The notes below the pieces were generated by a model. The model saw only the letters and a program-made list of their open reading frames with translations, was not told the origin of the DNA and made no database searches. A program made the position numbers and the translations under genes. Source: Candidatus Venteria ishoeyi (GTDB taxonomy: Bacteria > Pseudomonadota > Gammaproteobacteria > Beggiatoales > Beggiatoaceae). Taken from it: DNA of 50,314 nucleotides. The stretch covers positions 1-50,314 of the forward strand of contig NZ_JAUCGJ010000035.1 in assembly GCF_030378065.1 (NCBI RefSeq), read 5' to 3'. How positions within the stretch are numbered: the first letter of the stretch is position 1; every line of letters begins with the position of its first letter. This document shows positions 17,093-25,966 of the stretch, one piece after another.

Positions 17093-17269
17093 ATCGAAAT
17101 TATCTCCTTGTTGTATATACTCTGCCCTGGCATAAACCGAGGCGGAGCATAGAAACCGTTGTGACTTTGAAAAAAATCTACGTATCATCAATGCGTAGAG
17201 CTGCGGATTTTTGGCATCATTAAATTTGCATTTTTCAGCATCAACCCAAAAAAGGGATGAGCGAGCTAC

Positions 17270-17298
17270 TTTAGAAATCCGTCCTGTTCTTATATACT
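17270..17298 (+). promoter_or_regulatory. Candidate sigma70 promoter of cysG
   Basis: TTTAGA (17270-17275) and TATACT (17293-17298) are 17 nt apart and lie about 70 nt before the cysG ATG. The rest of the 277-bp tusA-cysG gap holds no gene I can support. Confidence 0.5.
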
Positions 17299-17369
17299 AA
17301 GCAGCCGATTTTCGCAACTTTTTTGCCTGAATTTCATTTTCATTATTCCTGGATAAAGACGATAAGCCT

Positions 17370-18758
17370 ATGGATTTTCTACCTATTTTCCTGAACCTAA
17401 AAAACTACCGCTGCCTGGTTGTCGGTGGCGGAGAAGTGGCCACACGTAAAGCACAATTACTACTGGAGGCCGGTGCTCAGGTCAAAATTGTTGCGCCCGA
17501 CTTAAGTCCTGAGCTGGAAAAATTACACCAGGAAAAAGCCTTACAATATCGCTTGGGAAATTTTGAAGCCAGTGATTTAAGTGATTGTTTTTTAGTGATT
17601 GCAGCAACCGATGATGCCCAGGTTAATGCAGAAGTAGCCGGTTTAGCCAAGCAGCAAGGTGCATTGCTTAATGTTGTGGATCAGCCGGAACTGGGAAATT
17701 ATATTCTGCCTTCGATTATTTCGCGCGATCCCTTGCAAATTGCCATCTCCAGTGGCGGCGCTTCACCTGCCTTATCGCGTATGCTGCGCATTAAACTGGA
17801 AACCCTGATTCCTTCCGGTTACGGACAACTGGCACAATTATTAAGAAAATTTCGTCCACAGGTAAAAGCTTTTTTCAGTACGGGAGAACAACGCCGTCAT
17901 TTCTGGGAAAAAATACTGGGCAGTCCGATTGCCGAACTGGTGTTATCTGGACAAACCCAGGCCGCAGAACAAGCACTGGAGCAACAATTACACAATGCTG
18001 AGGATAAACTGGAAACAAAATCCGGAGAAGTTTATCTGGTCGGCGGTGGCCCCGGTGATCCTGACCTGCTCACCTTCCGTGCTTTGCGTTTAATGCAACA
18101 GGCTGATGTGGTGGTACATGATCGCCTGGTCTCAAAAGCAGTGCTGAATTTGACCCGCACTGATGCCAAGCGGGTTTATGTGGGTAAAGAACGCTCAAAC
18201 CATGCCGTGCCCCAGGAAAATATCAATAAGCTATTAGCGCGACTGGCAAAAGAGGGTAATCGGGTCTTACGCCTCAAAGGTGGTGACCCATTTATCTTCG
18301 GGCGTGGTGGTGAAGAAATTGAAACCCTGGCGGCTGAGGGTGTGCCTTTTCAGGTCGTACCCGGCATTACTGCGGCTTCCGGTACGGCAGCCTATGCCGG
18401 TATCCCACTAACCCACCGTGATTACGCGCAATCCTGCGTTTTTGTCACCGGTCATTTGAAAGATGGCACAATGAATCTGAACTGGGACTTATTGACCCAG
18501 CCACAGCAAACAGTGGTGGTGTATATGGGGCTGCTGGCACTCCCCATTTTGTGTCAGGAGTTAATGAAACACGGTCTGCCTGCAAAAAAACCCATTGCCC
18601 TGGTGCAACAGGCCACCACCAAAAATCAACGGGTATTTACCGGGACTTTGGGCACGCTGCCGGATATTATTCGGGATGCTGAAGTCAAGCCCCCCAGCCT
18701 ATTGGTGATTGGTGATGTCGTGACTTTGCAGGACAAATTATCCTGGTTTAAACCCTAA
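17370..18758 (+). CDS. cysG: Siroheme synthase (trifunctional CysG)
   Basis: This 462-residue protein has an N-terminal precorrin-2 dehydrogenase/ferrochelatase half (NAD fold VVGGGEVATRKAQLLLEAG near 17, SSGGASPALSRMLR near 126) and a C-terminal uroporphyrinogen-III methyltransferase half from about 220 (VYLVGGGPGDPDLLTFRAL, RLKGGDPFIFGRGGEE, VPGITAASG). It makes siroheme from uroporphyrinogen III. Siroheme is the cofactor of sulfite and nitrite reductases. Next to tusA-dsrE2 this fits a siroheme-dependent sulfur pathway, although the use could equally be assimilatory. Length is as in E. coli. A strong terminator follows. Confidence 0.97.
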   Translation: MDFLPIFLNLKNYRCLVVGGGEVATRKAQLLLEAGAQVKIVAPDLSPELEKLHQEKALQYRLGNFEASDLSDCFLVIAATDDAQVNAEVAGLAKQQGALLNVVDQPELGNYILPSIISRDPLQIAISSGGASPALSRMLRIKLETLIPSGYGQLAQLLRKFRPQVKAFFSTGEQRRHFWEKILGSPIAELVLSGQTQAAEQALEQQLHNAEDKLETKSGEVYLVGGGPGDPDLLTFRALRLMQQADVVVHDRLVSKAVLNLTRTDAKRVYVGKERSNHAVPQENINKLLARLAKEGNRVLRLKGGDPFIFGRGGEEIETLAAEGVPFQVVPGITAASGTAAYAGIPLTHRDYAQSCVFVTGHLKDGTMNLNWDLLTQPQQTVVVYMGLLALPILCQELMKHGLPAKKPIALVQQATTKNQRVFTGTLGTLPDIIRDAEVKPPSLLVIGDVVTLQDKLSWFKP

Positions 18759-18790
18759 AAAAACCATCCCCGCAAGGGGATGATTTTTTT
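18757..18790 (+). terminator. Terminator after cysG (bidirectional)
   Basis: CATCCCC (18765-18771), loop GCAA, GGGGATG (18776-18782), then a T-run. A-runs on the left make it work on both strands. Confidence 0.85.
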
Positions 18791-18791
18791 A

Positions 18792-19012
18792 GGTTCAATT
18801 TTACTCATATGCAACTTTACAATATGATGAACTTACTTTAAATGTTGACAACAAAACCCACGACAAGCCGTAGAGTCCACATTGCCTTCGCCTATTGAAT
18901 AAAATGACGATGCTAATGCCACTTCCCGGTCTTGTAGTAATTCGACACCTGAGCAATTCATGCAATTGACTGATGGTGAATTTCATAGCGTGGCTGATGT
19001 CATTAAATCAAA
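18792..19012. other. Inter-terminator spacer with a possible decayed small gene
   Basis: No intact gene is supported. One plus-strand frame reads NDDANATSRSCSNSTPEQF, then MQLTDGEFHSVADVIKSKK, and ends at 19029-19031. It has a natural composition but carries stops upstream (TAA near 18898), so it may be the tail of a decayed gene. A 23-codon frame from the internal ATG is not convincing. Confidence 0.3.
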
Positions 19013-19046
19013 AAAAAGCGTGAAACCGTAAGATTTCACGCTTTTT
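19013..19046 (+). terminator. Stem-loop terminator, bidirectional
   Basis: AAAAAGCGTGAAA (19013-19025) pairs with TTTCACGCTTTTT (19034-19046). It lies between cysG and glnA. Confidence 0.7.
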
Positions 19047-19056
19047 ATAAGCCACT

Positions 19057-19090
19057 AAAAAAATCATCCCCTGACAGGGATGATTTTTTT
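19057..19090 (-). terminator. Terminator of glnA (bidirectional)
   Basis: AAAAAAATCATCCC (19057-19070), loop CTGACA, GGGATGATTTTTTT (19077-19090). It begins 2 nt after the glnA stop and resembles the terminator after cysG. Confidence 0.88.
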
Positions 19091-19091
19091 A

Positions 19092-20501
19092 TTACAAGCT
19101 ATAGTACATATCAAACTCAACCGGATGCGTGGTCATACGCAGACGGGTGACTTCTTCCATTTTCAGGTCAATATAAGCGTCAATCACGTCATTGGTGAAC
19201 ACACCACCCGCAGTCAGGAATTCACGATCAGCATCTAACGCTTCCAGCGCTTGCTCTAAAGAACTGGCAACGGTTGGAATCGCTTTGCCTTCTTCTGGAG
19301 GCAGATCGTATAAATCTTTATCCAAAGCTTCACCAGGATGGATCTTGTTCTGAATGCCATCAATACCCGCCATCAGCATGGCAGCAAATGCCAGATAAGG
19401 ATTTGCGGTGGAATCCGGGAAACGGATTTCAATACGACGTGCTTTCGGGCTGGTGACAAAAGGAATACGTACCGAAGCGGAGCGGTTACGCGCAGAATAA
19501 GCCAGCATCACAGGGGCTTCAAAACCAGGTACCAGACGTTTGTAACTGTTGGTGGAAGCATTAGCAAAGGCGTTGATAGCACGCGCATGTTTAATCAGGC
19601 CGCCAATGTAATACAGTGCAGTTTCAGACAAGCCACCATACTGATCACCAGCAAACAGATTTTCACCATCTTTAGACAGAGACTGATGCACATGCATACC
19701 GTTACCGTTATCACCCACTAAAGGTTTAGGCATAAAGGTTGCAGTTTTGCCATAGCCGTGAGCAATGTTCATGATCACGTATTTCAGCAATAAGACTTCA
19801 TCGGCTTTCTCGGTTAAGGTGTTAAAATCTACACCGATTTCACACTGGCCCGCAGTAGCCACTTCATGGTGATGCACTTCGGTTTTCAGCCCCATTTCTT
19901 CCATGGTCAGACACATGGCAGAGCGGATGTCGTGCAGGGAATCAACTGGTGGTACGGGGAAATAACCACCTTTAGTGCCAGGACGGTGACCAATATTGCC
20001 GTCAGCATACACTTTTTCAGAGTTCCATTCCGCTTCGTCAGAATCGACTTTGCAGAAGTTACCGCTCATGTCTGCGCCCCAACGCACGTCATCAAACAGG
20101 AAAAATTCATTTTCAGGGCCGAAGTATGCGGTATCTGCGATACCGGTGGACTTCAGGTAAGCTTCAGCGCGTTTTGCCAGAGAGCGTGGGTCACGCTCAT
20201 AACCTTGCATGTCAGAAGGTTCGATAATGTCACAACGCAGATTCATGGTGACTTCTTCAGCAAAAGGATCAATCACCGCAGTGCTGGGATCGGGCATCAT
20301 GATCATGTCGGATTCGTTAATACCTTTCCAACCGGCGATAGAAGAGCCGTCAAACATTTTGCCTTCTTCAAACAGATCTTCGTCAACCATATGCGCAGGC
20401 ACAGTAACATGCTGTTCTTTACCAATGGTATCTGCAAAACGGAAATCCACAAATTTCACATTTTGCTCTTTAATCATATTCAGTACATCATTTGCAGACA
20501 T
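19092..20501 (-). CDS. glnA: Glutamine synthetase, type I
   Basis: This 469-residue enzyme condenses glutamate and ammonia to glutamine with ATP. Motifs are [17 protein letters not shown] near residue 50, the ATP/metal site [16 protein letters not shown] near 262, [10 protein letters not shown] near 340, and the adenylylation loop [11 protein letters not shown] with the target Tyr near 398, which marks the GSI-beta form regulated by GlnE. AGGAG lies about 8 nt before the start. Control is probably nitrogen-responsive: a sigma54 -24/-12 element and two NtrC-like boxes lie upstream. No glnL/glnG pair follows, so NtrBC must be encoded elsewhere. Confidence 0.98.
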   Translation of the reverse strand: MSANDVLNMIKEQNVKFVDFRFADTIGKEQHVTVPAHMVDEDLFEEGKMFDGSSIAGWKGINESDMIMMPDPSTAVIDPFAEEVTMNLRCDIIEPSDMQGYERDPRSLAKRAEAYLKSTGIADTAYFGPENEFFLFDDVRWGADMSGNFCKVDSDEAEWNSEKVYADGNIGHRPGTKGGYFPVPPVDSLHDIRSAMCLTMEEMGLKTEVHHHEVATAGQCEIGVDFNTLTEKADEVLLLKYVIMNIAHGYGKTATFMPKPLVGDNGNGMHVHQSLSKDGENLFAGDQYGGLSETALYYIGGLIKHARAINAFANASTNSYKRLVPGFEAPVMLAYSARNRSASVRIPFVTSPKARRIEIRFPDSTANPYLAFAAMLMAGIDGIQNKIHPGEALDKDLYDLPPEEGKAIPTVASSLEQALEALDADREFLTAGGVFTNDVIDAYIDLKMEEVTRLRMTTHPVEFDMYYSL

Positions 20502-20619
20502 TCATCATTCTCCTGAGTAATAATAGAAAATACGCGTTATACACGCAAAACCGCATCACAGTAACAGATTCTCTATAGGGTATCAATTGAGCATCTTTAC
20601 TTTATTCCTGATTGCCAAA

Positions 20620-20635
20620 AGCAGAAACAATGCCA
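20620..20635 (-). promoter_or_regulatory. Sigma54 promoter of glnA
   Basis: On the minus strand this reads TGGCATTGTTTCTGCT. The GG of -24 and the GC of -12 have the exact sigma54 spacing (consensus TGGCAC-N5-TTGC). The predicted start gives a leader of about 108 nt before the ATG at 20501. Confidence 0.75.
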
Positions 20636-20707
20636 CTTTTTTAATACAAATAACCCATTGAAAATAAAGTTTATTATTTTTTTATTTAATTTTCTTTAGA
20701 ATGATGC

Positions 20708-20752
20708 GCACCATATTGATGCATCAAATCTCTGTGCGCACCAAAACAGTGC
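20708..20752 (-). promoter_or_regulatory. Two NtrC-like binding sites upstream of glnA
   Basis: GCACCATATTGATGC (20708-20722) matches GCACCA-N3-TGGTGC with one change. GCACCAAAACAGTGC (20738-20752) matches it less well. Their starts are 30 bp apart, three helical turns, and they lie about 75-130 bp upstream of the sigma54 element, as expected for enhancers. Confidence 0.65.
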
Positions 20753-21528
20753 GCGATAGCGCATAAAATAAAAGGAAAATGATTTGCTGTAATGAGATAA
20801 CACTGTTATATTGACGATGCTATCCACAGACCTGTGTCATCCTGCCTGGATTTTGCATGACCTGGCGATGCCTGTAAAAAACGCATCCGGCATGATAAAA
20901 GGCACTCATTCACAGGTCTTCAGCAACGATTAAAAAGATTTACCGCACATGCTACGGCTTCTACATTCTCAGAATTGCCGCCAATCCGTTTATTTCACGA
21001 CAAAGCGCTGATAAAGCACGAAATAAGTATTCGGATTCAATAGCTTGTAATAAGCAGCATGAACTTGATTGAGTGGTAAAACACAGGGAAAATATGACCA
21101 GAAAAATTTATTTTCCTTATCAATCAGCGGTTTTTTCTCGCATTATCGAATGTCTGAGTGATGGGTGCTATGAGATAAAACGAACAAAAAATTTTATCAG
21201 CATCTTGGTGTGAATGGCAATGGATGTGCCTGACAACAGGACATATAAGGATCGAGAATTTTATACCTGGATTTATGGTTAAAGATACCTGAATCAGGTT
21301 AAAAAAATATCAAATAAGATTTTACAAAAGCGCATTTCAGTTGCTTAAACAAATGAATTTCTATGCAAATTTTCATATAATTTTGCGTCTTTTTCTTTTG
21401 TCACTATCCTTCCCTTATAAATTTCCTGTGCCTGGCATTTATGCTTCAAATTTTTATGCTCCCATACTGGGCCTAGCGCCTATGCATTGTGTGGTTGAGC
21501 CTATGCAATACAGGAATAAATTAAACAG
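20753..21528. other. Long intergenic region upstream of rne
   Basis: Apart from a 39-codon frame at 21094-21213, no gene is supported. AGACCTGTG (20828-20836) and CACAGGTCT (20911-20919) form a 9-bp inverted repeat enclosing further short complementary stretches, so a structured RNA is possible. A TATAAT at 21376-21381, about 150 nt before rne, could be a -10 but lacks a clear -35. A 63-codon frame ending at 21532 begins with TTG and is judged non-coding. An RNase E gene often has a long autoregulatory leader, which may be what this region holds. Confidence 0.45.
21094..21213 (+). CDS. Possible 39-residue small protein
   Basis: The ATG at 21094 is preceded by AGGGAA about 6 nt upstream. The frame encodes MTRKIYFPYQSAVFSRIIEC and 19 more residues, ending in FISILV. 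It has two Cys and no evident signal peptide or membrane helix. It belongs to no family I recognise. It stands alone in a long intergenic region and may be chance. Confidence 0.25.
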   Translation: MTRKIYFPYQSAVFSRIIECLSDGCYEIKRTKNFISILV

Positions 21529-23724
21529 ATGAAAAGAATTCTAATTAACGCGACGCAGCAGGAAGAATTGCGAGTGGCGATGGTTGATGGTCAGCGTTTA
21601 TATAATTTTGATATCGAAACGCACGCCAGACGACAAACCAAATCAAATATCTACAAGGGTATCGTAACGCGTATTGAACCGAGCCTGGAAGCGGCTTTTG
21701 TAGACTATGGCGCGCAACGCCACGGCTTCCTGCCAATGAAAGATATTGCGCCGAATACCTATTATGGCTCAAACAACACAGAACCACCGGAAAGTGGTGA
21801 GGAAGAAGCTAAAGTCCCCAGTGGTAATGCACGGCCTCAAATCCGTGACGTGTTACGCGAAGGTCAGGAAGTTATTGTTCAGATTGATAAGGAGGAACGT
21901 GGCAATAAAGGCGCTGCGCTGACCACTTATATCAGTCTGGCAGGGCGTTATCTGGTGTTAATGCCTAATAACCCCCGCGCAGGTGGTGTTTCCCGACGCA
22001 TTGAAGGCGATGAGCGCTCAGAAGCACGGGAAGCAATGGGAACGCTGGATATTCCCGAGGGCATGGGTGTGATTCTGCGTACCGCAGGCGTGGGTAAAAC
22101 CGGCGAAGAACTGGCCTGGGACTTAAATTACCTGCTACGTTTGTGGGAAGCGATTCAAAATTCTGGTCAAACCCGCAAAGCACCCTTTTTAATCCATCAG
22201 GAAAGCAATCTGATCATTCGCGCCATTCGTGATTATTTGCGTGATGACATTAATGAAATCCTGATTGATGATCAAAACGTGTATCAGGAAGCAGTGGATT
22301 TCATGACCCATGTCATGCCGCACTTCTTGGAGCGCTTGAAGCATTATCAGGATAAGGTGCCGCTGTTCAGCCGCTATCAGATAGAAAATCAGATTGAAAC
22401 CGCTTTTCAGCGGGAAGTGCGCCTGCCCTCTGGTGGTGCATTGGTGATTGACCATACTGAAGCGCTGTTATCCATTGATATTAACTCAGCACGCTCAACC
22501 AAAGGCGGGGACATTGAAGAAACCGCGCTCAGTACCAATCTGGAAGCGGTGGATGAGATTGCAAGGCAACTACGCCTGCGCGACCTGGGCGGTTTGATTG
22601 TTATCGATTTTATTGACATGCTCAGTCATCGTAATCAACGTGAAGTTGAAGCGCGCATGAAAGAGATGTTGAAAATGGACAGGGCGCGGGTGCAAGTTGG
22701 GCGCATTTCCCGCTTTGGCTTGCTGGAAATGTCACGCCAGCGTCTGCGGCCTTCGTTGGGTGAATCCAGCCAGATTACCTGCCCGCGTTGCAGTGGGCAA
22801 GGCACCATTCGTGGCGTGGAGTCTTTGGGTCTTTCTATTTTACGCTTGATCGAAGAAGAAGCGATGAAAGGCAAAACCGCCAAAGTCATCGTGCAAGTCC
22901 CTGTTGATACGGGTACTTTTCTGTTAAATGAAAAACGTCAGGCAATTTTTGATCTGGAAATCCGGCAGCGTATTGAAGTGGTTTTGATTCCCAACCCACA
23001 CATGGATACGCCGAATTATGAAATCACCCGGGTGCGGCGTGATGAGCAGAAAGACCAGGAAAGCAGCTATAAACAGGTTGAAAAGCCGGAAATGGTTGTG
23101 GAAACCCAAACCACAAAAAATCAGAATAAACCTGAGGAACCAGCGGTAAAAGGTATTATGCCGGATGTCGCGCCAATTGTGGCTGGCAATAGTCCAATGA
23201 GTTGGTTAAAAGCCTTGTGGATAAAATTGTTTGCGCCACCGAAAAAAGAAATAAAACCCACCAACAAAAGAAATACACAGAACAAAAACCAGAAAAATTC
23301 AGGGCAACGGCGCAAAGGTGGCGGCGGTAATAAAAATCGCAACCAGCGCAATCGCAATGCCACGCAGCAACGCAATAAGGACAATAGGGAAACACCCAGA
23401 GATAATAAGGATAGCCGGGATACGGGCGGTGGCACTAATAAAGACAATACGGCAACACGTCAAACGCAGCCTAAAACCGGGACTAAAGATGAAACGAATG
23501 AGCGCCAGGAAAATAATCGCGGCAGTGGCGTTAGACGCACACGGCGGGGTGGACGGCGCAGCAATAAACCACGCAGCAATCCACAAGCAAATAAAACGGA
23601 TACTAATAAAACCGACAGCAATAAACAGGATAAGCCAGAAAATAAGGCTAATCTGCCCGTTGTTGTTGCGGAGTCTGCGGCAAAACCTGCACCCAGCAAG
23701 CAGCAGAAAGAAACAACGGATTAA
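21529..23724 (+). CDS. rne: Ribonuclease E
   Basis: This 731-residue endoribonuclease processes rRNA and tRNA and degrades mRNA. The N-terminus [20 protein letters not shown] is RNase E-like rather than RNase G. An S1 domain follows (about 35-125, [23 protein letters not shown]). The DNase-I-like catalytic part has [18 protein letters not shown] near 318 and LIVIDFIDM near 358, each with a metal-binding Asp. The Zn-link CPRCSGQG is near 420. [17 protein letters not shown] near 560 looks like the amphipathic membrane-targeting helix. The last 150 residues are a very Lys/Arg/Asn/Gln-rich disordered tail, much shorter than the E. coli scaffold of 1061 residues in total, so degradosome partners may differ. 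Confidence 0.95.
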   Translation: MKRILINATQQEELRVAMVDGQRLYNFDIETHARRQTKSNIYKGIVTRIEPSLEAAFVDYGAQRHGFLPMKDIAPNTYYGSNNTEPPESGEEEAKVPSGNARPQIRDVLREGQEVIVQIDKEERGNKGAALTTYISLAGRYLVLMPNNPRAGGVSRRIEGDERSEAREAMGTLDIPEGMGVILRTAGVGKTGEELAWDLNYLLRLWEAIQNSGQTRKAPFLIHQESNLIIRAIRDYLRDDINEILIDDQNVYQEAVDFMTHVMPHFLERLKHYQDKVPLFSRYQIENQIETAFQREVRLPSGGALVIDHTEALLSIDINSARSTKGGDIEETALSTNLEAVDEIARQLRLRDLGGLIVIDFIDMLSHRNQREVEARMKEMLKMDRARVQVGRISRFGLLEMSRQRLRPSLGESSQITCPRCSGQGTIRGVESLGLSILRLIEEEAMKGKTAKVIVQVPVDTGTFLLNEKRQAIFDLEIRQRIEVVLIPNPHMDTPNYEITRVRRDEQKDQESSYKQVEKPEMVVETQTTKNQNKPEEPAVKGIMPDVAPIVAGNSPMSWLKALWIKLFAPPKKEIKPTNKRNTQNKNQKNSGQRRKGGGGNKNRNQRNRNATQQRNKDNRETPRDNKDSRDTGGGTNKDNTATRQTQPKTGTKDETNERQENNRGSGVRRTRRGGRRSNKPRSNPQANKTDTNKTDSNKQDKPENKANLPVVVAESAAKPAPSKQQKETTD

Positions 23725-23730
23725 AAATAG

Positions 23731-23810
23731 CCTGAGTTCGGTGTAAGCTTCTTTCAGCGCTTATGGCGCTGAAAACCGCTTTCACCTTACGCTAAGTTTT
23801 TGATAGTACG
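23731..23810. repeat. Palindromic repeat, family F2 (long form)
   Basis: CCTGAGTTCGGTGTAAGCTT (23731-23750) is followed by the hairpin TTTCAGCGC-TTAT-GGCGCTGAAA and by CACCTTACGCTAAGTTTTTG. A clearly related copy lies at 44071-44150. It follows rne directly, so the hairpin may act in 3'-end formation. Confidence 0.75.
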
Positions 23811-23831
23811 TATTAGATTTAAGGTATCAAT

Positions 23832-24293
23832 ATGTTATTTGCATTGGCTTTGTTACTTCATTTAGTTTCTGTGGTTGTCTGGGTGGGGGGGATGATTTTC
23901 GCCCATCAGATACTGCGTCCGGTTGCCGTGGAACTGCTAGAACCTCCTCTGCGCCTGACGCTGTGGATTAATATTTTCAGAAAGTTCTTTTTCCTGGTAT
24001 GGCTTGCCGTGATTTTTATTTTAATCACCGGCTTGTGGATGATGTTTGCGCAACATGGCGGGTTTCAGGCTAAAATCTCCATTCATATCATGTTCACCTT
24101 AGGTCTGGTGATGACATTGATTTATCTTTATGTATTTTTTAGCCCTTACCAGAAACTGAAAGCGGCTGTTACAGCGAAAGACTGGCCCACTGGGGCGCAG
24201 GCCCTGGCAAAAATTCGTATGGCAGTGGGTTGGAATACCATTTTGGGCCTGCTGACTATCAGCGTTGCAGCACTGGGACGGTATTTGTTTTAA
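23832..24293 (+). CDS. CopD-family integral membrane protein
   Basis: This 153-residue protein has four predicted membrane helices (about 2-24, 47-71, 82-104, 130-150). His residues at LLHLVSVVVWVGG near 10 and in the second and third helices are compatible with haem or copper binding, as in the CopD/PCuAC-associated and YqiJ-like family. The specific function is unknown. AAGG precedes the ATG. It stands alone between repeat elements. Confidence 0.75.
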   Translation: MLFALALLLHLVSVVVWVGGMIFAHQILRPVAVELLEPPLRLTLWINIFRKFFFLVWLAVIFILITGLWMMFAQHGGFQAKISIHIMFTLGLVMTLIYLYVFFSPYQKLKAAVTAKDWPTGAQALAKIRMAVGWNTILGLLTISVAALGRYLF

Positions 24294-24303
24294 CCCGTAA
24301 GTT

Positions 24304-24392
24304 GGCTGAATTTAGGCGATGTCATAGTTGTTCCGGGAATGCTCTCAAGGCTTTCCCGGAACAATGAATGAAGCTTACGCCGAATTTAGTTT
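24304..24392. repeat. Palindromic repeat, family F2, with internal 12-bp stem
   Basis: The outer ends are CTGAATTTAGGCGATG and GAAGCTTACGCCGAATTTAG. The core is TTGTTCCGGGAA (24328-24339) paired with TTCCCGGAACAA (24353-24364). The right end overlaps the last codons and stop of the minus-strand gene that ends at 24375. Confidence 0.75.
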
Positions 24393-25946
24393 ATAACCCA
24401 ATTCAAGTAATACCTTGCGAAATTGTGCCACATTTTTTTCTGCAACCAGCAAACCGCGTTTATCGATCAGAGTGCACCATTTCGCCAGCTTTTTCTCTGC
24501 CATAATGCTGGCTGCCATATGCGGCGTACTGCATTCGAACAAGCGCATGGCACCTTTATCCGTTAATTTCCCAGCACGCTTCTTGAAAGTGCTTAACCGA
24601 TTTAACGCCTGCTGCGCAGCTTCGCCCGGTGTATAAGTCTTGCTAAGACCCAGGCAATATTCGCCCAGCGGCGTCAGACGTATAAACATCAAACCATCAT
24701 AGCGACTGAGAAAACTTAAATCATCCACTCCCCACAGATCTGAATAATCCGCTGCTGCATATTCCGGCTCAATATAAGCTACATCCAGTAAGCCTAGTGT
24801 TGCAACATATTCAAATAAAAAACAGCGTGCATAGCGTCCCTCTAAAATATTCCAATCCTCTCCTTCATTAATATAACCATAATTGGCATTGGTGATATAT
24901 AACGCCCAGGGGGTGCGCGTCACTTCAAAGTTTCTGCCTGTTGCATGCATCTGCCGAAAAAACTCTGTCACCTCTACCCACTGATCGGATGGTAATTGAC
25001 TCAATGCCTCAACAATAACCTTGCGACGCCCTGCGAGCGCAGTGAAACTACGTTTTGCTTTGCCCGTCTGACCTTTAATCTCATCAATGCGGCGAAACTC
25101 ATCGAAGCCGGTATATTTCAGCCAATTTTTCCACAATTTGCTAAAAGTTTTCTCCGGCGCATCACCTAAGGCTTTTTGTCCAGCAGTGCTCAGTTGCAGT
25201 TTTTTACCACTGCATTCTGCCAGTCCACCCACCTGCAATAACAGCGGCCATGCAAAGGCTTTAATAAAACCAATGCTGTTATCAAATCCATCTAATGCTT
25301 CGGGATCAGGATAAAAATCCTTGCGGGGCAGGCTTGCAGTAATTTTCCTCATGGTCGCCGTTGATGCTTGCAGGGTTTTATCGCTGACTGCAATTTTACC
25401 TTCATCAATCAGGCGCAACAGGGTGTGTAATTCTTGAATAGCCAGAGTTTCACTGTGATTTTGCAACAACGTGACCTGCTCTTTTTCCTCCACACGTTTG
25501 CCGTCTTCCCAATAGTAGGTGTCGATTTCCCAGGATTCGGGCAGTTCTTCATCACTGGTTTTTAATTCTGATTCCGCAGGTTGCGGTACAAAAGCTTTGA
25601 GCTTGTAAGCAATATCACCTGGAATTGCTGCGTTGAAAAATAACAAACTCAGTTGTTTTTCCGTGGGACGTTGACCGTATTTTGCAACAAAACACGTATT
25701 ATCAAAAATAGGATTAAAGTTATATAACATCTCTGCCACAGCCGCTTGACTGATATCATTGAGTTGTGACCAGATCGTATTTAACTGTTGCAAGGTTTGC
25801 TCAGTAACAAAATCCACCAGTTCAGCTTTGCGTCCCGGTACTTTTTTACCGTTTGCAACAAAAGTAGCCAGTTTTTTCAGGTCAGCTACCACCTGATTTT
25901 GTAAAGCGGCGCGTAAAGTAGCATAGGGTTGATTGTGATATATCAT
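24375..25946 (-). CDS. Uncharacterised protein, SAP/helicase-N-domain-like
   Basis: This protein of about 523 residues cannot be named with confidence. Residues 1-60 (ATLRAALQNQVVADLKKLAT then GRKAELVDFVTEQ) look like a SAP-type DNA-binding motif. The remainder resembles the helicase-associated (XPB/Ssl2 N-terminal-like) region found in some bacterial hypothetical proteins: winged-helix-like repeats such as WPLLLQVGGLAEC, FEYVATLGLLDVAYIEPE and LTPLGEYCLG. No helicase motifs are present. The ATG at 25946 is chosen over an upstream one because AAGGAAT precedes it and it clears the next gene. Its last six residues (YKLNSA) and stop are encoded by a family F2 repeat. Confidence 0.7.
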   Translation of the reverse strand: MIYHNQPYATLRAALQNQVVADLKKLATFVANGKKVPGRKAELVDFVTEQTLQQLNTIWSQLNDISQAAVAEMLYNFNPIFDNTCFVAKYGQRPTEKQLSLLFFNAAIPGDIAYKLKAFVPQPAESELKTSDEELPESWEIDTYYWEDGKRVEEKEQVTLLQNHSETLAIQELHTLLRLIDEGKIAVSDKTLQASTATMRKITASLPRKDFYPDPEALDGFDNSIGFIKAFAWPLLLQVGGLAECSGKKLQLSTAGQKALGDAPEKTFSKLWKNWLKYTGFDEFRRIDEIKGQTGKAKRSFTALAGRRKVIVEALSQLPSDQWVEVTEFFRQMHATGRNFEVTRTPWALYITNANYGYINEGEDWNILEGRYARCFLFEYVATLGLLDVAYIEPEYAAADYSDLWGVDDLSFLSRYDGLMFIRLTPLGEYCLGLSKTYTPGEAAQQALNRLSTFKKRAGKLTDKGAMRLFECSTPHMAASIMAEKKLAKWCTLIDKRGLLVAEKNVAQFRKVLLELGYKLNSA

Positions 25947-25966
25947 AAAATATAGATTCCTTGGTT

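Noticed and set aside
18801-18986. Minus-strand 61-codon frame between terminators
   Set aside because: It has no ribosome site or domain and its composition is unlike a protein.
21341-21532. Plus-strand 63-codon frame overlapping the rne start
   Set aside because: It begins with TTG without a ribosome site, and its reading is rich in Phe, Tyr and Pro with no recognisable domain. It is probably leader sequence.
21545-23699. Several antisense frames inside rne and batB/C
   Set aside because: They are shadows of strongly biased coding sequence; none has a start context or domain.
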